60,593 nt of DNA from DAITQM01 sp039794245 (lineage in GTDB: Bacteria; Pseudomonadota; Gammaproteobacteria; Xanthomonadales; Wenzhouxiangellaceae). Both the position numbers and the translations under genes were made by a program. Shown one piece after another: positions 58,166 to 60,593 of this stretch (within the stretch, counting starts at the first letter, position 1; each line of letters starts with the position of its first letter). The stretch covers positions 1 through 60,593 of the forward strand of contig JBDIVS010000018.1 in NCBI GenBank assembly GCA_039794245.1, in the 5' to 3' direction. The notes beneath the pieces were generated by a model. That model was not told the DNA's origin. It worked only from the letters and a program-made list of their open reading frames with translations, and searched no databases.

Positions 58166-59691
58166 CCCGCACCTCCTTGACCGCTCTTTGCCGGCTCGCT
58201 TGCCGCTTCGTCAAACCAGTGCGCCCGGGCTTTCATGATCAAGCCACCGATCTCCTCGGCATCAAAATCGGGCAGTTCGGCCAGCTCGTCAACGGCGCAT
58301 TCGGCCAACTCGTCGCGGTTCGTGATCCCCAGCGCCGCCAGCTCGTATGCCCGCTTGTCGGTCATCCCCTCCAAGGTGAGCAGATCGGCAGCCGGCTGGT
58401 GGCTTTCCAGTTCCTCTTCCTGGGCGATCAGTTGCGTCAACAGCGCATCGCGCGCCCGGCGCCGCAGTTCGGAGACAATCTCTTCATTGAACTCGGCGAT
58501 ACCCTGAAGCTCGTTTTCGGGCACGTAGGCCACTTCCTCGACGTTGGTGAAACCTTCCTGGACCAGGATGGATGCAACTTCCTCGTCAACGTCCAGACGC
58601 TCTTTGAACATCTCGAGCAGCCGTTGGGTCTCGTTCTCGCTCTTCTGCTCAGCGTCGGCGAGCGTCAAGACGTTCAGCGTCCAACCGGTCAATTCGCCCG
58701 CCAGCCTGACGTTCTGGCCGCCGCGGCCGATCGCCTGCGACAGGCGGTCCTCCTCGACCGCGATGTCCATCACCCGGCGTTCCTCATCGACGACGATCGA
58801 GCTGACCTCGGCCGGCGCCATCGAGTTGATCACGAACTGCGCCGGGTTCTCGTCCCACAGGATAATGTCGATGCGCTCGCCGGCGAGTTCATTGGACACC
58901 GCCTGCACGCGTGAGCCGCGCATCCCGACGCAGGCGCCGATCGGGTCGGTGCGCTGATCGAGTGCGTGGACGGCGATTTTGGCGCGCCGGCCCGGGTCGC
59001 GCGCTGCGCCTTTGATTTCGATCAGATCCTGGCCGATCTCGGGCACCTCGAGCTTGAACAGCGCAATCAAAAATTCCTTGCAGGTCCGGCTGGCGAACAA
59101 CTGCGGGCCGCGTTGCTCGGAGCGGACTTCCTGGAGATAGGCGCGCAGGCGGTCGCCGCTGCGCACCGATTCGCCGGGGATCATCTGGCGCGCCGGAATG
59201 AACACCTCGGCATTCCCCCCGAGGTCAAGGTATACGTTACCGCGCTCGACCCGCTTGACGGTACCGCTCACCAGTTCGCCGACACGGTCGCGATAGGCTT
59301 CCACGACCTGCTCGCGTTCCGCTTCGCGGACGCGCTGAACGATGACTTGCTTGGCCGCCTGCGCTGCGATCCGGCCGAATTCCACCGATTCGATCGGCTC
59401 TTCTATCGTCCCACCGACAACGGCTTCGGGGTCGCGGGCCAGTGCCGCGCTGAGTGTGACCTGGCGGTCGGGAAACTCGATCTCGGCATCGTCGGCCAGC
59501 ACTTCCCAGACCCGGAACGAATCGTAGTCGCCCGTCTTGCGATCGATCGCCACCCGCGCCGCGGTCTCCTCGCCGAGCTTTTTGCGCGCCGCCGAGGCCA
59601 GCGCCGCTTCGAGCGCACCGAAAATGACATCCCGCGGCACGCCCTTTTCGTTGGCCACCGCCTCGACCACGTTCAGAATTTCTCTACCCAT
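58162..59691 (-). CDS. nusA: transcription termination/antitermination factor NusA
   Basis: A 509-residue protein. The N-terminal polymerase-binding domain begins MGREILNVVEAVANEKGVPR. An S1 domain (VSGTVKRVERGNVYLDLGGN), two KH domains (GSRVQAVSNELAGERIDIIL, GRGGQNVRLAGELTGWTLNV) and two acidic C-terminal repeats (FNEEIVSELRRRARDALLTQ, LAALGITNRDELAECAVDEL) follow. The acidic repeats are typical of gammaproteobacterial NusA. It follows rimP by 50 bases. Confidence 0.98.
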   Translation of the reverse strand: MGREILNVVEAVANEKGVPRDVIFGALEAALASAARKKLGEETAARVAIDRKTGDYDSFRVWEVLADDAEIEFPDRQVTLSAALARDPEAVVGGTIEEPIESVEFGRIAAQAAKQVIVQRVREAEREQVVEAYRDRVGELVSGTVKRVERGNVYLDLGGNAEVFIPARQMIPGESVRSGDRLRAYLQEVRSEQRGPQLFASRTCKEFLIALFKLEVPEIGQDLIEIKGAARDPGRRAKIAVHALDQRTDPIGACVGMRGSRVQAVSNELAGERIDIILWDENPAQFVINSMAPAEVSSIVVDEERRVMDIAVEEDRLSQAIGRGGQNVRLAGELTGWTLNVLTLADAEQKSENETQRLLEMFKERLDVDEEVASILVQEGFTNVEEVAYVPENELQGIAEFNEEIVSELRRRARDALLTQLIAQEEELESHQPAADLLTLEGMTDKRAYELAALGITNRDELAECAVDELAELPDFDAEEIGGLIMKARAHWFDEAASEPAKSGQGGAG

Positions 59692-59741
59692 TCAACACTC
59701 CAAAAAAAATCGCCGTCATGCAGCGCACTCCGGCCCCGCAC

Positions 59742-60209
59742 TTAGTTGTCAAAGACCGGTACCAGACGCGCCTGGCGCACGTCGTCCAGCGCAAACGCAC
59801 ACGGCCCATCGGCGGTCTCGAGGACCACCGATCCGCCGCCGCCGGCCGAAGGATCGACACGCTCGATCCGGCCGCGCCAGCGCCGCCGCCCGTTGATGGG
59901 CCGGTGCAGGCTGACGTTGACCTCGGCGCCGCGAAAACGCTCGAACTGCGCGGCATCGAACAACGGCCGATCCAGTCCCGGAGAAGAAATCTCGAGCCGG
60001 TACCGCTCCGGCAATGGATCGGCCAGATCGAGGGCCGCCGCCAGTTCCCGGCTCACCGCCTCGCAATCGTCGAGGCCGATCGGCCGCTCAGGGTGGTCGA
60101 TATAAACGCGCAGTAAACGCGGCGCACTCAACCACTCGAGACCAACAAACTCATAGCCGAGAGCCGCCACTTTAGGCAGCAGCAGCTCGCGCAAACGATG
60201 CATCAACAT
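59742..60209 (-). CDS. rimP: ribosome maturation factor RimP
   Basis: A 155-residue protein starting MLMHRLRELLLPKVAALGYE, with YIDHPERPIGLDDCEAVSRE, LEISSPGLDRPLFDAAQFER and a C-terminal SH3-like domain. It assists 30S maturation. The frame is open upstream, but that part crosses a terminator-like stem. ATG 60209 has AGGATGG before it; ATG 60203 is an alternative. First protein gene of the nusA-infB cluster. Confidence 0.95.
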   Translation of the reverse strand: MLMHRLRELLLPKVAALGYEFVGLEWLSAPRLLRVYIDHPERPIGLDDCEAVSRELAAALDLADPLPERYRLEISSPGLDRPLFDAAQFERFRGAEVNVSLHRPINGRRRWRGRIERVDPSAGGGGSVVLETADGPCAFALDDVRQARLVPVFDN

Positions 60210-60299
60210 AATCGTCCATCCTGGCTGCGGCGAACACCCAGCTCGGCCGGCATGTCCCGGATACCCCGGCGAAATGTCGTTTCCGCCCGCCCATAAAGC

Positions 60300-60331
60300 A
60301 AAACCCCGCAGCCTGACGGTCCACGGGGTTT
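60300..60331 (-). terminator. terminator or attenuator between the tRNA-like sequence and rimP
   Basis: On the minus strand AAACCCCG (60331-60324), a 15-base loop, CGGGGTTTT (60308-60300) and a T-rich TTTTGCTTTA. In E. coli a terminator that is partly read through separates metY from rimP-nusA; position and shape fit. Confidence 0.65.
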
Positions 60332-60457
60332 CACGCGCCCCAAATCGAAACGGGGCCGCCCGAACCGGATGCAACGCATGCAACCGAAGTGACGGGCGTT
60401 GTCTCAAACCTGTTCCGGAACGGCGACTGTAACCGCACCGGAATTTCGAATCAGGCA

Positions 60458-60593
60458 CCAGAAGCCGGATTTGAACCTGCGACCTTCGGCCACCTAATCA
60501 ACATTCCGAGCCCGACGGGCGCGCGCCGCGCGCCGGGCTCATAACCCGAAGTCGAAGCCTCAGTGGCCAATTACTCCGAGCCTTCAAACTGGT
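60458..60593 (-). other. long imperfect palindrome with tRNA-like (fMet-like) segments at the metY position
   Basis: On the minus strand the 3' part reads GGTCGCAGGTTCAAATCCGG, a T-arm with its TTCAAAT loop, then CTTCTGGT like an acceptor strand; the 5' end ACCAG pairs with CTGGT. The plus strand carries CGGGCTCATAACCCG, a perfect Met/fMet-type anticodon arm with CAT. Between them are paired blocks GGCCAC/GTGGCC, GAGCCCG/CGGGCTC and a GC-only centre (GGCGCGCG / GCGCGCCC). The whole 136 bases can fold as one long hairpin. It does not fold as an ordinary cloverleaf, no CCA is encoded, and the window edge cuts it. Could be a rearranged metY, a structured RNA, or an assembly chimera at a contig end. 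Confidence 0.4.

Noticed and set aside
60458..60593. Integron attC site
   Set aside because: The region is palindromic and of suitable size, but the RYYYAAC / GTTRRRY core ends are absent and no integrase or cassette is in view.

Overview
The window comes from a GC-rich gammaproteobacterium. Evidence is the uninterrupted str-S10-spc-alpha ribosomal supercluster in the classical order, the rimP-nusA-infB-rbfA-truB-rpsO-pnp cluster in its E. coli order, a zinc-free S14, a CVIRGC-type glutathione reductase and a phhA-phhB pair. The genus cannot be read from the sequence. Two secreted proteins end in a short L-L-x-D-x-F-E tail, which from memory I associate with Xanthomonadales-like lineages.

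Layout. 1-3187 (minus strand) is accessory and decayed: a frameshifted RHS fragment cut by the left edge, an AT-rich ankyrin lipoprotein that may be an immunity protein, and a 490-bp non-coding palindromic mobile element (copy A). 3188-4306 is a MidA-type methyltransferase. 4654-22886 (minus, transcribed right to left) carries rpsL-rpsG-fusA-tuf, rpsJ to rpsQ, rplN to rpmJ and rpsM-rpsK-rpsD-rpoA-rplQ. A consensus promoter precedes rpsL and another precedes rpsM. 22977-25900 is a second accessory patch: a broken sorting-signal remnant, an XRE-ImmA/IrrE regulator whose C-terminus looks like a fused antitoxin, an overlapping MazF/PemK toxin, and two convergent DNA methyltransferase genes that are both cut at one deletion junction.

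25899-35095 holds a large secreted subtilisin-like protease, glutathione reductase, a zinc alcohol dehydrogenase with element copy B at its 5' end, a patatin-like hydrolase and an FMN-dependent hydroxy-acid dehydrogenase. 35079-39333 holds a CbpA-type co-chaperone, ClpB and a small membrane protein ended by a clear terminator. 39401-40330 is a Sel1-repeat pseudogene split by element copy C. 40502-51411 carries a secreted protein, phenylalanine hydroxylase with its pterin dehydratase, a MoxR-DUF58-transglutaminase module, an Slp lipoprotein, an FG-GAP repeat protein and an O-antigen-ligase-like membrane protein. 51430-60209 (minus) is the nusA/pnp cluster. The right edge, where metY sits in E. 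coli, holds a palindromic tRNA-like sequence that does not fold as a normal tRNA.

Two observations stand out. The first is a family of non-autonomous elements with 19-bp terminal inverted repeats and 4-bp A/T target duplications (TTAA, TTTA, TATA), found as three copies plus a possible relic; one insertion can be undone on paper to restore a protein reading frame. The second is the XRE-ImmA/IrrE gene, which contains an internal start codon with a perfect Shine-Dalgarno sequence in front of an antitoxin-like tail and overlaps a MazF toxin gene.
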